Part shown: positions 61,648-64,000 of the stretch, piece by piece
How positions within the stretch are numbered: position 1 is the first letter of the stretch
How the letters are laid out: each line of letters begins with the position of its first letter
Source: Paenibacillus radicibacter
Lineage (GTDB): Bacteria > Bacillota > Bacilli > Paenibacillales > NBRC-103111
Assembly: GCF_024721995.1 (NCBI RefSeq)
Contig: NZ_JANQBC010000013.1
Span: 62,001-126,000 of the forward strand
Direction: 5' to 3'
Length of the DNA stretch: 64,000 nucleotides
Made by a program: the position numbers and the translations under genes
Notes under the pieces: model-generated
The model's database searches: none
What the model was told of the DNA's origin: nothing
Seen by the model: only the letters and a program-made list of their open reading frames with translations

Positions 61648-62498
61648 CTCATACTTATAAGACTGACCCGCTTCACAACTATTTAGGACTACAAGATGTG
61701 AATATACACATACAAGAAGGACAATTCGTCGGTATTATCGGTGCGTCGGGATGCGGGAAATCCACCCTACTCCAGCATTGCAACGGTATTCTACTGCCAA
61801 CAGATGGAACGATTCAAATCTTAGATTATGAAATACGCTCTGGGCAGAAACTACAATCATTGCAGGGGCTGCGCAGGCGCATTGGTCTCGTATTCCAATT
61901 TCCTGAGCAGCAAATATTCGAAGAGACGGTAGAGAAAGAATTGATGTTCGGACCACGTAACTTTGGCGTATCCGAGGAACAAGCCAAGAAGCAGGCAGAA
62001 CAAGCCTTACATGCAATGGGCCTTCCTCTTTCCCTGCTGAGTCGCAACCCGCTTCAGTTAAGCGGCGGACAGATGCGTAAAGTCGCAATTGCATCTGTAC
62101 TCGTTATGAATCCAGATATTCTCCTACTTGATGAGCCGACAGCGACCCTTGATCCGCAAAGCCGTGAGGAACTTATTCAGATGCTTCATCACTTATGCAA
62201 AGATCAAGGCAAGACGATCGTTATCGTAACCCACCGGACAGAAGAGATTATTGACTACGCCGATGAATGGATCGTCATGAAACAAGGGACTGTCGTCTAT
62301 CAAGGAAATATACAAGGGATGTATGAAGTATCTAAGCAAGGGGGCGATAAGCTAGATGTTGCCCTGCCTAAACCGCTTCGGTTCTGGCAGAAGCTAGAGG
62401 AGCAATTCGCAATTTCAAGTCAAGTGAATCATTATTCAGCCGCTCACCTTGCAGACCGAATCAGTCAACTTGTTAACGGTAAAGGAGGTTCCACATGA
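61623..62498 (+). CDS. ecfA2: ECF transporter ATPase EcfA2
   Basis: A 291-aa EcfA paralog with Walker A G-A-S-G-C-G-K-S-T, Q loop F-Q-F-P-E-Q-Q, signature L-S-G-G-Q-M-R-K, Walker B L-L-L-D-E-P-T-A-T-L-D-P and a C-terminal EcfA2 tail. It forms the heterodimer with EcfA1 and couples through EcfT. It shares 25 bp with ecfA1 and 4 bp (ATGA) with ecfT, so translation is tightly coupled. Confidence 0.95.
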   Translation: MAITFQHVTHTYKTDPLHNYLGLQDVNIHIQEGQFVGIIGASGCGKSTLLQHCNGILLPTDGTIQILDYEIRSGQKLQSLQGLRRRIGLVFQFPEQQIFEETVEKELMFGPRNFGVSEEQAKKQAEQALHAMGLPLSLLSRNPLQLSGGQMRKVAIASVLVMNPDILLLDEPTATLDPQSREELIQMLHHLCKDQGKTIVIVTHRTEEIIDYADEWIVMKQGTVVYQGNIQGMYEVSKQGGDKLDVALPKPLRFWQKLEEQFAISSQVNHYSAAHLADRISQLVNGKGGST

Positions 62499-63289
62499 TG
62501 CAGCAACGACTTATCATCGGCAGATTTATCAACACCGCTTCATGGGTGCATCACCTTGATCCCCGCGCCAAAATGACTGCGATGATGATCTATGCAGCCA
62601 GCGTTATTCTCATCGACACGTGGCAAGGTTTATTGTGGCTTGCGATCATTTCTCTTGCTGTGATGATCAGCACGAAAATTCCGCTCAAGCTGTTTATGCG
62701 AGGAATTAAGCCGCTTGCTCCGCTCATTATATTCATGATGCTGTTTCAATTCTTTTTTATAAAAGAAGGAGAACTACTATTTTCTTGGGGATTTATTCAT
62801 GTTTACGACCAAGGCATTACACGCGGCATGCTGGCGGCAGGGCGGATGATTCTATTCGTGACGTTCACCGCTATTCTTACGTTCACGACAACACCGATTA
62901 AGCTTACACAAGGACTGGAAGGTATTCTTCGTCCGTTTACAATCATCGGCGTATCACCTCAAAAAATTGCACTCATGATCAGCATTGCACTGCGCTTCAT
63001 TCCGACGATCTTAGATGAAGCCCAGAAGATCGTAAAAGCCCAAGCTTCACGCGGTGCGGATATGAAAGAATTACCTTGGAAAGACAAAGGGAAGATGGCA
63101 ATTTCCCTGCTCGTTCCCGTCATGGTCAGTGCCTTTAAGAGGGCAGAGGATTTGCTTTATTCAATGGAGTCGCGAGGCTTCCAACTAGGTGCTCCAAGAT
63201 CGAGCTATTATACATTAACTTGGCATCTGCAAGACACCGCCTTTATTGGCATTATGTTCCTTGCGATGGTCGGGATCATTTGCTTTTAA
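62495..63289 (+). CDS. ecfT: ECF transporter transmembrane subunit EcfT
   Basis: A 264-aa membrane protein with about six helices. The two coupling motifs that touch the ATPases are present: A-S-R-G in Q-A-S-R-G-A-D and E-S-R-G in M-E-S-R-G-F-Q. L-D-P-R-A-K near the start is also typical. It joins EcfA1A2 to the S component, here possibly the Gx protein of the same operon. AAAGGAGG precedes the ATG that overlaps the ecfA2 stop (ATGA). Confidence 0.95.
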   Translation: MMQQRLIIGRFINTASWVHHLDPRAKMTAMMIYAASVILIDTWQGLLWLAIISLAVMISTKIPLKLFMRGIKPLAPLIIFMMLFQFFFIKEGELLFSWGFIHVYDQGITRGMLAAGRMILFVTFTAILTFTTTPIKLTQGLEGILRPFTIIGVSPQKIALMISIALRFIPTILDEAQKIVKAQASRGADMKELPWKDKGKMAISLLVPVMVSAFKRAEDLLYSMESRGFQLGAPRSSYYTLTWHLQDTAFIGIMFLAMVGIICF

Positions 63290-63351
63290 AGATACTCTAT
63301 GATAATAATCACATTCGATAAAAATCCAGAAACAACAAGGGGGAACCTCAC

Positions 63352-64000
63352 TTGGCACGTTATTTTAATGGAAAAGAAGTTGAACTCCTCGCTCCAGTCG
63401 GTACATTCGATATTTTTGAAACAATTATTCATACGAATTGTGATGCGGTTTACCTAGGTGGACCGAGTCTGAACATGCGTATGATGCGCAAAGGCTATAA
63501 TTTCTCGTATGAAGAGATCGAGAAGGCAATTGAAATTGCTCATGGTCTGGATAAGAGAGTCTATATAACGGTTAACAACCTATTGAATGAATGTGATCTT
63601 GATGAAGCACAAACATACTTCCAGTTCCTTGATCGGGTTCAGCCTGATGCTATTATTTCACAAGATTTCGCCGTATTTAAGCTGATCAAAGAAATGAACC
63701 TTAATATTAATGTCCACTCTTCTGTCATGATGAACGTTCATAATTTAGAGATGATTGAGCTTCTGAAAGAGCTTGGTGTTACACGCGTCGTAACTTCGCG
63801 GGAACTTGATCTTCAGACGATTAAGACACTTCAACAAGCTACAGGTATGGAGATTGAATACTTCGTACATGGTGACATGTGTACCGTTAACGGTTCGAAC
63901 TGCTTCACAAGCTCGATGATGTTCGGGTTTAGTAGTAACCGCGGCAAGTGCCTCAAGCCATGCAGATGGGAATACCGCATTAAACGCGACGGTTATGTAT
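63352..64000 (+). CDS. Peptidase U32 family protein (5' part, cut by the window end)
   Basis: A TTG at 63352 with AAGGGGG 8 nt upstream opens a frame of more than 215 codons that runs off the window. E-L-L-A-P-V-G near the start, A-V-Y-L-G-G-P, and the cysteine set H-G-D-M-C-T-V-N-G-S-N-C, then R-G-K-C-L-K-P-C-R-W identify the U32 group. Many members (TrhP, RlhA, UbiU/UbiV) are Fe-S proteins acting in RNA or quinone hydroxylation, not peptidases. Which of these applies is unknown. It lies 62 bp after ecfT and may belong to that operon. Confidence 0.88.
   Translation, partial: MARYFNGKEVELLAPVGTFDIFETIIHTNCDAVYLGGPSLNMRMMRKGYNFSYEEIEKAIEIAHGLDKRVYITVNNLLNECDLDEAQTYFQFLDRVQPDAIISQDFAVFKLIKEMNLNINVHSSVMMNVHNLEMIELLKELGVTRVVTSRELDLQTIKTLQQATGMEIEYFVHGDMCTVNGSNCFTSSMMFGFSSNRGKCLKPCRWEYRIKRDGYV

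Overview
The window looks like a chromosomal segment of a spore-forming, low-to-mid GC Bacillota, most likely a Paenibacillus-type organism. Reasons: strong AGGAGG-type ribosome binding sites with many TTG and GTG starts, a copper-amine-oxidase-type stalk-domain surface protein, Sda and Spo0E sporulation regulators, DnaB/DnaI primosome genes, the yuiB/yumC/yutM/yutJ/yuzB/yutI neighbourhood known from Bacillus, HemQ, and futalosine-type menaquinone synthesis (MqnE). No rRNA, tRNA, CRISPR array, IS element or prophage was seen. Two MITE-like repeats of one family and one inverted-repeat element of another sit between genes.

Layout. 0-8 kb: a serine hydrolase, an AraC regulator with a BtrH-like papain-fold protein, free Met-R-sulfoxide reductase, a MocR regulator that has lost its PLP lysine, a GNAT enzyme and an aminotransferase. 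8-27 kb: a membrane-anchored FAD oxidoreductase, then three efflux modules, each beside a regulator of a different family (TetR with an MMPL pump, MarR with a DHA2 MFS pump, PadR with a DHA2 MFS pump). Between them lie a flavodoxin, a YfmL-like RNA helicase, a stalk-domain protein, an SDR, CheX, a PAS sensor kinase and a YutF-type phosphatase. 27-34 kb: LysR, a PHP phosphatase, a four-gene operon (YdcZ-type transporter, Crp/Fnr regulator, second YdcZ, GH25 muramidase), an orphan membrane-anchored protein and a GC-rich quinone oxidoreductase. 34-38 kb: sdhCAB with a divergent LysR gene. 38.6-42.1 kb: a potassium operon (ktrB-ktrA-CPA1 antiporter) behind a clear ydaO-type c-di-AMP riboswitch. 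42-49 kb: uvrC, an ABC-2 exporter, trxA, a 48-aa membrane protein, dnaI and dnaB.

49.4-58.5 kb is a redox, iron-sulfur and heme neighbourhood: YuiB, HemQ, NDH-2, YumC, a small zinc ribbon, ErpA-type carrier, Spo0E, MqnE, YutJ, YuzB and Nfu. Hidden in it is a 47-codon sda gene on the minus strand (54067-54210) with a cluster of DnaA boxes upstream, which is the replication-to-sporulation checkpoint arrangement. 58.5-64 kb holds a lipoprotein ApbE flavin transferase divergent from an overlapping set NusG-domain-II protein, Gx (EetB-like) membrane protein, EcfA1, EcfA2, EcfT, and then a U32 peptidase cut by the window end. This set resembles the flavin-based extracellular electron transfer machinery of other Gram-positive bacteria, with an energising ECF module fused into the operon.

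Most promising for follow-up: the EetA/EetB-ECF operon with ApbE; the sda gene with its DnaA boxes; the riboswitch-controlled K+ operon with readable terminator and antiterminator; the MocR protein without its lysine; the hairpin that buries the ribosome binding site of the zinc-ribbon gene; and the 184-188 bp inverted-repeat element in two copies. All calls come from reading the sequence. No database search was run.
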